From Campylobacter anatolicus (GTDB taxonomy: Bacteria > Campylobacterota > Campylobacteria > Campylobacterales > Campylobacteraceae): a DNA stretch of 64,000 bases. Position 1 is the stretch's first letter. Each line of letters opens with the position of its first letter. Of this stretch, positions 17,263-26,287 are shown in pieces. The notes under the pieces were generated by a model that saw nothing but the letters and a program-made list of their open reading frames with translations, was not told the origin of the DNA and ran no database searches. A program made the position numbers and the translations under genes. The stretch lies in the NCBI RefSeq assembly GCF_018145655.1, contig NZ_JAGSSY010000001.1, forward strand, positions 62,001-126,000, written 5' to 3'.

Positions 17263-18601
17263 AACGTGGGATATTGTTATTTGCTTGGGCTAACATACTT
17301 GCTAAGCCCTTTGCACCGCCCTTGCCTGAAAATTTCTTTGCCATTTTTGAAGCGTTTTCAAACTGCTTTAAAAAGCGATTTACTTGCATCTGACTTAGTC
17401 CAGAACCAGCAGCTAAACGCCTTTTACGTGAGTTGTTTAAGAGCTCTGGATTTTCACGCTCTTTTTGTGTCATTGAGTTTATCATTGCCTTGATATGCAA
17501 AATCTCTTTTGAGTTATCAAGATCTATATCTTTTATATGATTTGCCACGTTTGAAAGCCCAGGTATCATACCAATAATAGACTTCATACTACCTAGTTTT
17601 TTTACACTCTCCATCTGCTCAATGAAGTCGTTAAAGTTAAATTGACCCTTTTTTATCTTTTGGTTTAAGCGTTTTGCCTCTTTTTCATCTATTATCGCAC
17701 TTGTCTTTTCAACAAGTGTGGCAAGGTCACCCTCACCCATTATACGGCTAACTATACGATCAGGTATAAAGCTCTCAATATCAGCTACCTTTTCACCATT
17801 ACCGACAAACCTAAGTGGTATACCAAGCTGCTTTGCAATACTTATAGCAACGCCGCCCTTTGAATCTGAGTCAAATTTAGATAGTATTACGCCACTGATA
17901 TTTAATACTTCATTAAACGAAGCAGCTGACTTAACACCATCTTGTCCACTCATAGCGTCAGCAACATAAAATATCTCATGTGGATTTATCATCTCTTTAA
18001 TCTGCTTTATTTGACTCATCAAAGCTTCATCTACCGCCAAACGTCCTGCAGTATCTATCAAAAGCACATCATAAAGACCACTTTTTGCCTTTACTAAAGC
18101 CTCACGAGCGACTTTTATCGGATCACTCTCATCTTGTATATAAAATAGATCTATTTCATTTACATCACAAAGCTGACGAAGCTGTTCAACCGCTGCTAAA
18201 CGTTGTAGATCACACGCTGCAATTAAAACCTTTTTCTTGCGAAGTTTTAAATAATTTGCAAGTTTTACAGTCGTTGTTGTCTTGCCAGAGCCTTGCAAGC
18301 CGGCCATCAATACAATAGTCGGTGCAATCGATGCAAAAACAAAGCCTTGATTGCCAGGAGCGGTTAAAATCTGCGTTAAATTTGACTTTATAGCATCTAA
18401 AAACTGCTTTTGTCCGATACTGCTTTGTTTTAAATCACTCTCAATCGCAACCAATAAATCCTTAGTAACTTTATGATGAACATCAGCTTTAAGTAGTGAC
18501 TTTTTTAGCACCTCCAAAGCGTTTTTTAGGGCTTTCTCGTCATCAACAAAACGTACTTTGCTAAGGGCTAGCCTAAAAGATTCGCTGATTTGCTCAAACA
18601 C
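17261..18601 (-). CDS. ffh: Signal recognition particle protein Ffh
   Basis: Ffh binds 4.5S RNA and signal sequences and delivers ribosomes to FtsY. The 446-residue protein has the helical N domain, then the G domain with the P-loop GLQGSGKTTT (near residue 105), the DTAGRL motif and SKFDSDSKGG. The methionine-rich M domain ends in a Gly/Met/Ala-rich tail (SGKGGAKGLASML). Length is normal. It heads the ribosomal-protein and tRNA-modification cluster. Confidence 0.97.
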   Translation of the reverse strand: MFEQISESFRLALSKVRFVDDEKALKNALEVLKKSLLKADVHHKVTKDLLVAIESDLKQSSIGQKQFLDAIKSNLTQILTAPGNQGFVFASIAPTIVLMAGLQGSGKTTTTVKLANYLKLRKKKVLIAACDLQRLAAVEQLRQLCDVNEIDLFYIQDESDPIKVAREALVKAKSGLYDVLLIDTAGRLAVDEALMSQIKQIKEMINPHEIFYVADAMSGQDGVKSAASFNEVLNISGVILSKFDSDSKGGVAISIAKQLGIPLRFVGNGEKVADIESFIPDRIVSRIMGEGDLATLVEKTSAIIDEKEAKRLNQKIKKGQFNFNDFIEQMESVKKLGSMKSIIGMIPGLSNVANHIKDIDLDNSKEILHIKAMINSMTQKERENPELLNNSRKRRLAAGSGLSQMQVNRFLKQFENASKMAKKFSGKGGAKGLASMLAQANNNIPR

Positions 18602-18663
18602 ATTTTACCTTTCTAAGTTATCATTAAAGGGCGTATTTTACTAAATTTTAGCTTTATTGCGGT

Positions 18664-19422
18664 TTAAATTTCAAATTTCTTTGGTATCTCAAACCCAAAT
18701 GCATTAAAATCAGTTGGCAAAGTAGCTTTAAATTTATATCCTAAAATTTTTAAAGAATAGGCGTGCAAAAACATCCGATTCGCACGATTTTTACCGTATT
18801 TTTCATCCCCTATAATAGGTATATTTATGTTTGCTAAATGCACCCTTATCTGATGTGTTCTACCTGTCTTTATGTCAACTTTTACGAGTGTCTTTTTACC
18901 GCTTATCATAAGTGGTGAGACATAGCTAAGTGCCTCTTTGCCATCTTTTGAGATTTTAGAGACTGCACCGCCCTTACCTTTTATTGTAAGTATTGGCTCA
19001 TTTATACTAATATCTTCACTAATTATGCCCTTAACCATAGCGATATAGGTCTTGCTAACTCGTAGGTTTTTAAACTCATTTATTGCTTTTTTGCCAAATT
19101 CATCATTTTTAACAAGCAATAAAACGCCACTAGTTTCTTTATCTAAACGGTGTAAAAGTGGGGTCTTATAAACCTCACTAACACGCTCTGATGTGATAAA
19201 AGCAGGTTTATTTATCGCTATTAAATTTTCATCTTCAAAAATCACACTGGGACGAGATACCTCTTGGATGCTAAATTTAGTATTTACCCCCATTAAAGCC
19301 CTTGCGATAACGACTTTTTGCCCCTTGGCAGACACCAACCCATCATCAATCAAAGCCTTTGCCTCGTTGTTTGAAATCCTCTCTTGCAAAGCTAAAAGTT
19401 TATATGCTTTCTCTTGATTCAT
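18664..19422 (-). CDS. RluA-family rRNA/tRNA pseudouridine synthase
   Basis: Predicted to isomerise uridines in structured RNA. From the ATG at 19422 the product has 252 residues: an S4-like N-terminus (ALQERISNNEAKALIDDGLV), then the RluA catalytic core with HRLDKETSG, where D94 is the catalytic Asp, and the RTHQIRVH motif. A frame-extending start at 19440 adds six residues but reads further into waaA. The preferred start still overlaps waaA by 23 bases. The target nucleotide (RluD-type or RluC-type) cannot be fixed from sequence. Confidence 0.88.
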   Translation of the reverse strand: MNQEKAYKLLALQERISNNEAKALIDDGLVSAKGQKVVIARALMGVNTKFSIQEVSRPSVIFEDENLIAINKPAFITSERVSEVYKTPLLHRLDKETSGVLLLVKNDEFGKKAINEFKNLRVSKTYIAMVKGIISEDISINEPILTIKGKGGAVSKISKDGKEALSYVSPLMISGKKTLVKVDIKTGRTHQIRVHLANINIPIIGDEKYGKNRANRMFLHAYSLKILGYKFKATLPTDFNAFGFEIPKKFEI

Positions 19423-20554
19423 AAGCCATCCTAATGTCATTTATTATCATATTTGCATCCGCTTTTTTTATGATATTTGAGCGAATAAACTCCTCATTTA
19501 TCGCTATATCAAGCTCGTTTGCTTCTATGAGCTTTATCCCACTTACTAACGAGTAAAGCACCTTTTGATTAAAAATATGCTTACCGCTAACTATCATCGC
19601 ACCAAAGCTTGCACACTCTATAGGATTATGTCCTCCAACATTTGGCACAAAACTACCACCAAGCACGACTATATCGCTTATAGCATAGATATTTACAAGT
19701 TCTCCAAGTGTATCTAGCAAAATCACCTGTGCGTTTAACTCACTATCACAGCTAATTTTATTAAATTTTAATCCATTTTTATCTGCCCACTCACAAGCTA
19801 AAATCTCCACATCACAAAATCTCTCAGGGTGGCGTGGAGCGATAATAAGCTTGTCATTTGGTCTAAATTTAAACTCATCTAAGAGCAGTTTCTCTTCACC
19901 AGCGTGTGTACTAGCAAAGGTGATAAGACGCTCTTTTGGCTTTGCATAAATTTTATTTACACTTGGTAAAAAAGCTGATTTAATATTGCCGCACACGACA
20001 ATGTCTCTCGCACCAAGACGTATTAAACGTTCTTTATCTGCCTGACTTTGTGCGTAAATTTTATCAATAAATTTAAAAATACTCTTATAAAAAAAAGTAA
20101 ATTTTTGATACTTGTTAAAACTTCTATCTGAGATTCTAGCATTTACTAGTATAACTCTTGTGCCACGCAACTTTGCCATAAATACAAGCATAAGCCAAAG
20201 CTCAGCTTCAAATATCACTAAAATCTTGCTTTTTTTTAGCCAAAAAGGCAAGAAAATTTCAAATGGTAAAAACGCGACATTTTGACTTATCTGTTTTGCT
20301 GCCTTATATCCTGTAGCTGTTATCACGCTTATAAATTTATCATCAAACATCTGTAAAATGGGACTTAAGGCTTGGATTTCTCCAAAAGAGGCAGCGTGAA
20401 AATGTACTTTTGCAGCTTTGTAATATAAATTTTTATACAAAAAAAATCTTGCTGGTATGGAACGGTGATACTTTTGCTTAAAGCTTACGCAAATCAAGAC
20501 AATAGCCCCCAATAGCCATGCTATTAGAGCTAAAACATAATACACAAAGACCAA
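19400..20554 (-). CDS. waaA: 3-deoxy-D-manno-octulosonic acid transferase (Kdo transferase)
   Basis: WaaA transfers Kdo from CMP-Kdo to lipid A. The 384-residue protein has the N-terminal membrane anchor (FVYYVLALIAWLLGAIVLIC) and GT30 motifs: HFHAASFGEIQALSPIL, the VILVNARISDRSF stretch, and the C-terminal VVLGGSFVPNVGGHNPIECA that binds the sugar nucleotide. The start is a TTG (20554), with AGAGG upstream within the end of the preceding gene; a GTG three codons later is possible. It lies 5 bases after the zinc-ribbon gene. Confidence 0.92.
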   Translation of the reverse strand: MVFVYYVLALIAWLLGAIVLICVSFKQKYHRSIPARFFLYKNLYYKAAKVHFHAASFGEIQALSPILQMFDDKFISVITATGYKAAKQISQNVAFLPFEIFLPFWLKKSKILVIFEAELWLMLVFMAKLRGTRVILVNARISDRSFNKYQKFTFFYKSIFKFIDKIYAQSQADKERLIRLGARDIVVCGNIKSAFLPSVNKIYAKPKERLITFASTHAGEEKLLLDEFKFRPNDKLIIAPRHPERFCDVEILACEWADKNGLKFNKISCDSELNAQVILLDTLGELVNIYAISDIVVLGGSFVPNVGGHNPIECASFGAMIVSGKHIFNQKVLYSLVSGIKLIEANELDIAINEEFIRSNIIKKADANMIINDIRMAYESRESI

Positions 20555-20559
20555 AAGGC

Positions 20560-21273
20560 TTACGCCTCTACATTTTCTTTGTATAATATCCTACCACAAT
20601 GTGGACAAGTAACGATATCTTCGCCACGCACAACAGATGCAAATGTCTTATCATTTATCTGCATAAAACAGCCGTAACACGCTTGTTTTTTAACTGGCAC
20701 TACCGCAGTGTTATGAGCCCATTTGCGAATTTTTTGATAAAATGCAAGAATTTTTTGATTCATATCGCCAATAAGCTTGTTTTTGCCATCATAGACCTCT
20801 TCACGCTCTTTCTCAATCGCCTCTAACTCAGACGAAATTTCATTCTCAATACTCGACAAACTAGCCTCTGCCATAGCTTTTTTAGCCTCTAGCTCATCTT
20901 TATAAATATTTTTATTATCTATGATTTTCTCTAGTCTTGCGATCTCTTCATTTGCCGCCTCAAGCTGCTCTTTAGCAATCTCTTCTTCTAGATTTAATGC
21001 TCTAATCTCTTTTTCGCTCTTTACAGAACCGCTCTTTTTAGCCACATCTTTAATTTTTGCTGAAAACTCGGCTATGTGGGCGTTTGTGTTTGATTTTTGT
21101 GTCTTTAGCTCTACTATCTCTTCAACAAGTGCCTCTATGCTCTCGCTTAAAGATTTAACCTCTTCTTGTGTCGCACGAAATGTTTTTTGAACGCTATCGA
21201 TGCGTGGAGCAAAGTCATCTATAGCCTTATCAAATTTAGATAGCTCAATTACTTGCTGCAAGTATTTATTCAT
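20560..21273 (-). CDS. Coiled-coil protein with C-terminal C4 zinc ribbon
   Basis: A 237-residue protein of the widespread C4-type zinc-ribbon family. About 190 residues of heptad-rich coiled coil come first, then a zinc ribbon with CYGC (C199, C202) and CPHC (C223, C226). Family members (CT398-like) were proposed to bridge flagellar or type III and RNA-polymerase sigma-54 functions in chlamydia, but no function is established in Campylobacter. It sits between a Nif3-like gene and waaA, in the same order as in C. jejuni. Confidence 0.85.
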   Translation of the reverse strand: MNKYLQQVIELSKFDKAIDDFAPRIDSVQKTFRATQEEVKSLSESIEALVEEIVELKTQKSNTNAHIAEFSAKIKDVAKKSGSVKSEKEIRALNLEEEIAKEQLEAANEEIARLEKIIDNKNIYKDELEAKKAMAEASLSSIENEISSELEAIEKEREEVYDGKNKLIGDMNQKILAFYQKIRKWAHNTAVVPVKKQACYGCFMQINDKTFASVVRGEDIVTCPHCGRILYKENVEA

Positions 21274-21286
21274 TTTTATGTCCTTT

Positions 21287-22012
21287 TTAATAATGCATGA
21301 ATGGATTTTTAGAATTGGATATTATAACTTCTATTTTAAGATTTTGCAAATATTTTGCTAAAGATGCCCCAAAATAGCACTCGCTCTCAAAGTGCCCAAC
21401 ATCAAATAAATTTAGTTTATTCTCTTTTGCCTGAAGTGCTTGATGGTATTTTATATCCCCGGTTATAAAGGCATCAGCTCTTACTTCACTTACAAGATCA
21501 CCACCACTTCCTGTACAAATGGCTACAGATCTTATCTCATCTTTTGCATAAATAGCTCTTAAATTTACTAAATTTAATTTTGATTTTAACAAATTTGTGA
21601 GCTCATCAAAGCTAATTTTAAGATTAGAGTATATCAAAAAGCCATCTTTTTTATATACTTTTAACCCAAGTACTTCGCTTACAAAATACTCATTTAAAAA
21701 TGCCAGATCCGCATTTGTATGCATCGCTATTAAAGAGACATTTTTCATTATCATCTTACGTAATATCAAGCCTGGATATGTGCTAAAATCAACTGTTTTA
21801 AGCCCTTTAAATATAAGTGGATGATGAGCAATGATGAGCGAGTTTGGCCGAACAATATCCAAAAGTGCACTATCTACATCAAGGCTTAGATATATCCGCT
21901 CGAATTCACTCTCATTTGAACCTACTATCAGACCACTGTTATCCCAACTCTCCTGCGTATCAAACGGTGCAATATCATTTAAAATTTTATAAATTTCAGA
22001 TACTTTCATCAT
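21287..22012 (-). CDS. Nif3-like dinuclear metal-centre hexameric protein
   Basis: A 241-residue protein of the Nif3/YbgI family, which forms toroidal hexamers with a dinuclear metal site. Landmarks are APFDTQESWDNSGLIVGS at the start, LIIAHHPLIFKG (His metal ligands), MHTNADLA, ICTGSGGDLVSE and FDVGHFESE near the end. A GTP cyclohydrolase I-type activity was once proposed, but the biological role is not settled. It starts 9 bases downstream of glyQ. Confidence 0.9.
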   Translation of the reverse strand: MMKVSEIYKILNDIAPFDTQESWDNSGLIVGSNESEFERIYLSLDVDSALLDIVRPNSLIIAHHPLIFKGLKTVDFSTYPGLILRKMIMKNVSLIAMHTNADLAFLNEYFVSEVLGLKVYKKDGFLIYSNLKISFDELTNLLKSKLNLVNLRAIYAKDEIRSVAICTGSGGDLVSEVRADAFITGDIKYHQALQAKENKLNLFDVGHFESECYFGASLAKYLQNLKIEVIISNSKNPFMHY

Positions 22013-22021
22013 ATAAACTGT

Positions 22022-22891
22022 CTATACGTTTGTCTCTTTTTCATCTATCGTAGCTTTGTATATCAAGGCACACTCTTTAGCAAGTTCGCGAATTTTAAGG
22101 ATATAGTCCTGCCTTTGCGTTACACTTATCGCTCCTCTGGCGTCAAGGACATTAAATGTATGGGCTGCAAGCATACAATAATCATACGCAGGGAGTGAAA
22201 TTTTATGCTCTAAACAGCGTTTACACTCGTTAAATGAGTTTTCAAACTGATTAAACAACATCACAGTATCAGCTACTTCAAAGTTATATTTGCTCCACTC
22301 ATATTCGCCCTGTTTATGCACGTCACCGTAGGTTACAATGCCCTTGCTATCATCCCAAACGATATCATAAACACTATCTACATCTTGCAGATACATCGCG
22401 AGTCGCTCTAAACCGTAGGTTATCTCAGCACTAATTAGTTCACAAGTTATGCCACCAACTTGCTGAAAGTAGGTAAATTGCGTTACTTCCATACCATCTA
22501 GCCAAACTTCCCAGCCAAGTCCCCATGCACCCAGCGTAGGACTCTCCCAGTTATCTTCAACAAAACGTATGTCATGATTTTTTAAATTTAAGCCAAGTCT
22601 TTCAAGACTTTTTAAGTAAAGCTCTTGGATATTTTCAGGGCTTGGCTTAATAAGCACTTGAAACTGATAATAAGCCCCCAGGCGATTTGGATTATCTCCA
22701 TATCTGCCGTCAGTCGGACGGCGACTAGGTGCTACATATGCAGTCGCCCACGGCTTTTTGCCAAGGCTTTTTAAAAATGTAGCTTGATGATACGTTCCTG
22801 CCCCAGCTGGCATATCGTAAGGCTGAAGTATAACACAACCTTGCTCTTGCCAATAATTTTGCAATGTCAAAATAATACGAGAAAATGTCAT
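22022..22891 (-). CDS. glyQ: Glycine--tRNA ligase alpha subunit
   Basis: GlyQ carries the class II catalytic site of the alpha2-beta2 glycyl-tRNA synthetase. The 289-residue product has the family's [39 protein letters not shown] and [20 protein letters not shown]. The beta subunit gene glyS is not next to it, as is usual in epsilonproteobacteria. A ribosome site (AAAAGGAT) precedes the ATG. It is followed by the Nif3-like gene. Confidence 0.96.
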   Translation of the reverse strand: MTFSRIILTLQNYWQEQGCVILQPYDMPAGAGTYHQATFLKSLGKKPWATAYVAPSRRPTDGRYGDNPNRLGAYYQFQVLIKPSPENIQELYLKSLERLGLNLKNHDIRFVEDNWESPTLGAWGLGWEVWLDGMEVTQFTYFQQVGGITCELISAEITYGLERLAMYLQDVDSVYDIVWDDSKGIVTYGDVHKQGEYEWSKYNFEVADTVMLFNQFENSFNECKRCLEHKISLPAYDYCMLAAHTFNVLDARGAISVTQRQDYILKIRELAKECALIYKATIDEKETNV

Positions 22892-23054
22892 TTTTATCCT
22901 TTTAAATTTTTATCTTTATTAAATTTTATAAATATAATTTATCACACCAACTTGCAAACAATCCTCAAATCCACTTGCTGTCCTACTAATTATAAATGCT
23001 ATATACTAAAAAAGTAATACGTCTAAAACCTCATCAAACATATCCTAATATCTA

Positions 23055-23213
23055 TTATCCTTGCCACGCCGAGCCTAGTTTATTTACACTATATATGAAA
23101 TCCTTCAAATCTGGTAAAATTTCACACAAAAGCTTAATATTTAAGTTATCAAGCTTGCTTTGTTTAGCTTTTATAAGAGCTTTATATTTATCATTCTGAT
23201 TTAAAATTTTCAA
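23055..23213 (-). CDS. Possible small protein (52 residues) overlapping the DUF3972 gene
   Basis: A frame from TTG at 23213 to TAA at 23055 encodes 52 residues: a Lys-rich start (MKILNQNDKYKALIKAK), then NIKLLCEILPDLKDFIYSVN and KLGSAWQG. It overlaps the end of the 23191-23664 gene by 23 bases in the +1 frame, with GGAATAAAG upstream. The balanced, amphipathic composition looks protein-like and fills a gap of otherwise 299 bases. I recognise no family. It could also be the displaced tail of an ancestral longer DUF3972 protein. Confidence 0.45.
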   Translation of the reverse strand: MKILNQNDKYKALIKAKQSKLDNLNIKLLCEILPDLKDFIYSVNKLGSAWQG

Positions 23214-23664
23214 CTGCTTTATTCCACATAAGCTTATACTTACGTTTTAAAAACTCAACCTCATCTTGCGAAAGCTTAAGCTGTGCTGTAAGCGTTTCTA
23301 TCGTCTTTCTATCTTCATCATATAACTCTTGCATAGAAAATAGTGCCTCTTTTAAAAATTTATTCTCATTTCTTAACGTATCCAGCGTCTCATCCTTTGC
23401 GTCAAGCACCTTTTCGTGTAAATTTAATATCGTGCCAATCGTCTTTTCAATAAAGCTCTCCCCAACAACTGCGTTCATATTTACACTAAGATCAGAGCTT
23501 GTAGTCGGCACTACGCTCATGGTGCCTTGCGACGCCTCTATATAAATTTCGCCATTATCTTCGGTCTTTGTATTTAGCACACCACGCTTTATCATACCTT
23601 CAATGACCTCGCGATCTAAATGCACCAACTGACAAAATTCATCTATCTTTAAAAAAGTCTGCAT
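23191..23664 (-). CDS. DUF3972-family protein
   Basis: A 157-residue protein typical of epsilonproteobacteria. The N-terminal part (FLKIDEFCQLVHLDREVIEG) resembles a MerR-like or excisionase-type winged helix, which suggests DNA or RNA binding. A linker follows and then a long C-terminal coiled coil (from about residue 85). No function is established. It lies between purE and glyQ, as in C. jejuni. The family call is from memory of the neighbourhood and overall architecture. Confidence 0.8.
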   Translation of the reverse strand: MQTFLKIDEFCQLVHLDREVIEGMIKRGVLNTKTEDNGEIYIEASQGTMSVVPTTSSDLSVNMNAVVGESFIEKTIGTILNLHEKVLDAKDETLDTLRNENKFLKEALFSMQELYDEDRKTIETLTAQLKLSQDEVEFLKRKYKLMWNKAVENFKSE

Positions 23665-23673
23665 GACTTATCC

Positions 23674-24168
23674 TTAAAGTATGACTTCAATACTCGCCGA
23701 ATCGCTAACTACACCTTCTGCCTTAGCCACTCTATCTGCTCTTAGCTTTGCATCTAGTTCGCTATCATTTAAAGCTAAAATTTGCATAGCAAGATAGGCT
23801 GCATTTATCGCTCCAGCCTTTCCTATCGCCACAGTAGCTACTGGCATACCCCCTGGCATCTGCACGGTTGAATACAATGCATCAACACCACTTAAAGCAC
23901 TGCCTCCCATCGGTATTCCTATAACTGGACGAGTTGTATTTGCCGCAATCGATCCTGCTAGGTGAGCTGCCATACCAGCTGCAGCTATGAATACTTGAGC
24001 TCCTTTTGCTTCAGCAACTTTTACATACTCGTGCGTCCGCTCAGGACTTCTGTGTGCTGAGCTGATAATGAGTTCATATTTCACATCAAATTTTTCAAGC
24101 TCTTTTGCAGTGTTTATCACAACATCATAATCACTCTTACTTCCCATTATAATAGATACAAATTTCAT
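23674..24168 (-). CDS. purE: N5-carboxyaminoimidazole ribonucleotide mutase PurE
   Basis: PurE converts N5-CAIR to CAIR in purine synthesis. The product starts MKFVSIIMGSKSDYDVV and has the class I signatures SAHRSPERTHEYV and AGMAAHLAGSIAANTTRPVI, followed by GGSALSGVDALYSTVQMPGG. I chose the ATG at 24168, which overlaps the stop of the upstream U32 gene (TGATG) and has AAAGGAA before it; a TTG one codon upstream is also open. Length is normal at 164 residues. Confidence 0.95.
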   Translation of the reverse strand: MKFVSIIMGSKSDYDVVINTAKELEKFDVKYELIISSAHRSPERTHEYVKVAEAKGAQVFIAAAGMAAHLAGSIAANTTRPVIGIPMGGSALSGVDALYSTVQMPGGMPVATVAIGKAGAINAAYLAMQILALNDSELDAKLRADRVAKAEGVVSDSASIEVIL

Positions 24169-25427
24169 CAAATTTCCTTTCGTAAAAAGCTAAATTTGGG
24201 TAGTTTTGCAGGCAAACACATTTCATTTTCATTTCCACTGTGTATCTCGCTCATCTCTTTACCCTTTTTAGTTATGAGTCGTCTAAACTCAAGCCAAAAT
24301 TTACCATCTCGCTCATAAACTCTACCTATATCATTGTCACAAAACTTGATCTTAGTATCAAGCGGAGCGACTATCTCATAAGGTTCATTTTCTACTATCT
24401 TAAACTTACACTTAAAATACTCACCATCTTCACTTATAGCGTGGACTTGATGAGTGCCCTCTTCTAGACTACTGACGTGGTTTTGTGTGTCTGTTCGCTC
24501 ATATGGGCGATGTATCAAATATCCATCTGTAAAGCCACGATTTTTCAGCGTATTTAGCTCAGCTTCATAAATTTTAGCATCAAATTTATCCGCCATCGCA
24601 TCATCTATTGCCATTTTATAAGCACGTGCCGTACAAGCAGCATAATATTCACTCTTCGTGCGACCCTCTATCTTTAAACTATCTATCACACCTGATTTTA
24701 GTATGTCACCAATATGGGCTGATAAATTTAAATCCTTTGAGTTCATAACATAAGTGCCACCCTCTTCATCCTCTTCAAGACGAAATAGCGTCCCGCTTTC
24801 AGGATTTTTCGCATACAATTCATACTTAAAACGACAATCGTTAGCACAGCTACCGCGATTTGACATACGACCACTTTGCACTGAACTAACAAGACATCTT
24901 CCAGAGTATGCAAAGCACATAGAGCCATGCACAAAAATTTCTATCTCTAAATCCGGTAAATACTCTTTTATCTTTATAACATCTTTTAAATTCATCTCAC
25001 GAGCTACGACGATGCGAGACGCACCCATATCGTGATAAATTTTAGCATCAAGGTAGTTCATTACGTTTGCTTGTGTGCTTAAATGCACATCAACCTCTGG
25101 TGCTATTTGCTTTGCAAGGCTCATAACGCCCGGAGTTGCTACGATAAAGCCATCTGGTTTTAAATTTGATATAGTCTGTATATGGCGTTTAAGTGATTCA
25201 ATCTGTGAGTTAAACGGAAACGCATTTATAGTCACATAAAATTTCTTACCTTTTTCGTGAGTATATACGATTGCCTCTTCAAAGCTTTGCAGGTTAAACT
25301 CGCGAGCCGAGCGTGTGCGTAGCGAAAAACTAGCTACCGAGCCATAAACAGCGTCTGCTCCATACTCTAGAGCTATTTTAAGTTTAGTCAAATTCCCAGC
25401 TGGAGATAGTAGCTCAGGTCGCTTCAC
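24168..25427 (-). CDS. U32-family peptidase / tRNA hydroxylation protein homologue
   Basis: A 419-residue U32-family protein. It opens with RPELLSPAGNLTKLKIALEYGADAVYG, then has the LSTQANVMN stretch, EIEIFVHGSMCFAYSGRCLV (conserved cysteines) and RGSCANDCRFKY, and the SLKIEGRTKSEYYAA motif. In E. coli, relatives (TrhP/YegQ, RlhA, UbiU/V) act in tRNA or rRNA hydroxylation or ubiquinone hydroxylation, and the cysteines can bind an Fe-S cluster. By overall form TrhP is the nearest guess. The start is GTG, overlapping the cheZ stop (GTGA). Confidence 0.87.
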   Translation of the reverse strand: MKRPELLSPAGNLTKLKIALEYGADAVYGSVASFSLRTRSAREFNLQSFEEAIVYTHEKGKKFYVTINAFPFNSQIESLKRHIQTISNLKPDGFIVATPGVMSLAKQIAPEVDVHLSTQANVMNYLDAKIYHDMGASRIVVAREMNLKDVIKIKEYLPDLEIEIFVHGSMCFAYSGRCLVSSVQSGRMSNRGSCANDCRFKYELYAKNPESGTLFRLEEDEEGGTYVMNSKDLNLSAHIGDILKSGVIDSLKIEGRTKSEYYAACTARAYKMAIDDAMADKFDAKIYEAELNTLKNRGFTDGYLIHRPYERTDTQNHVSSLEEGTHQVHAISEDGEYFKCKFKIVENEPYEIVAPLDTKIKFCDNDIGRVYERDGKFWLEFRRLITKKGKEMSEIHSGNENEMCLPAKLPKFSFLRKEI

Positions 25428-26158
25428 TTTTTGTTACCCAAACTTGCGATAAGTGCCTCTATATCATCATTGCTTACTAAATTTTCAGTAGTAGTATCGC
25501 CTGCGATATGCACCGCAGAACTCACACGCTTCTCATCGTCTATCTTGCCCTCAAATAAGGTATTCATATATTTGCTAAGTGCACGCATAACGTTAATAAC
25601 ACGTTCTATTTTTTGACGGTGGATATCTTGATATTGCATCATATCCATAGTCGCCATTATCTCATCTTCACCCATTTGCAAGTTACCAACGATATCATCT
25701 ACACTATTTTTTAAACTCTCATTTCTATTTAATGCCTCGCTAAAAGCTCCAACGTGCGGAAATTTATCTTTTAATGTCGTAAAAATTTCAATATTTGCGT
25801 CGATTCCACTCTTTAGCTCATTGCAAACACTTTCAGCGTCCATAAAAAAATTGTTTATAACGTCAAGTTTATCAAGTATCTCGGTAGCCTTTTTCTCGCT
25901 ATCACGAGTTACATCATCAAGTTGATGAACCATTTTATGATCATCAGTTGGAGGAGGAGGTGGCCATGCAGACTCCGCACTCACACGGTAATCACTCGGA
26001 TCCATAGACATCTTTATATCTTCTTTTTTACTCTCTTTTTCTGGCTCAGTGACTATCTCTTGCGTCATCTCCTCTTTTGGTTCATTTATAATCTCTGGCG
26101 TATCATCAAAATCATCAAGTCCTCCAGCCATAAGTGCATCAAGCTCTTCTTGTGTCAT
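25424..26158 (-). CDS. cheZ: Remote CheZ-type CheY-P phosphatase
   Basis: This matches the remote epsilonproteobacterial CheZ type, which dephosphorylates CheY-P. The helical core (residues about 76-205) contains YQDIHRQK, in which D178 and Q182 have the spacing of the catalytic Asp and Gln of E. coli CheZ (D143, Q147). The protein starts MTQEELDALMAGGL, like the CheY-binding N-terminus of FliM and FliN-type switch proteins. It ends SNDDIEALIASLG, like the CheY-binding C-terminal peptide of CheZ. A long acidic and Pro-rich linker (residues 20-75) follows the first peptide. It overlaps the U32 gene by 4 bases. Confidence 0.87.
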   Translation of the reverse strand: MTQEELDALMAGGLDDFDDTPEIINEPKEEMTQEIVTEPEKESKKEDIKMSMDPSDYRVSAESAWPPPPPTDDHKMVHQLDDVTRDSEKKATEILDKLDVINNFFMDAESVCNELKSGIDANIEIFTTLKDKFPHVGAFSEALNRNESLKNSVDDIVGNLQMGEDEIMATMDMMQYQDIHRQKIERVINVMRALSKYMNTLFEGKIDDEKRVSSAVHIAGDTTTENLVSNDDIEALIASLGNKK

Positions 26159-26287
26159 AAAAACTCCTGCATATTAAAATACTGAGATTATACAATCAAT
26201 CCGCTAAAAGCTAACTTTAAATTTAAAGAGAGTTGATAAAATTTTAATAACTTTTTTGATAAAATTTCTAAAATTTAAAGGCTTTAA

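Noticed and set aside
26159-26287. Sigma-54 or sigma-28 promoter for cheZ in the divergent region
   Set aside because: No GG-N10-GC or flagellar -10 element was found on the minus strand.
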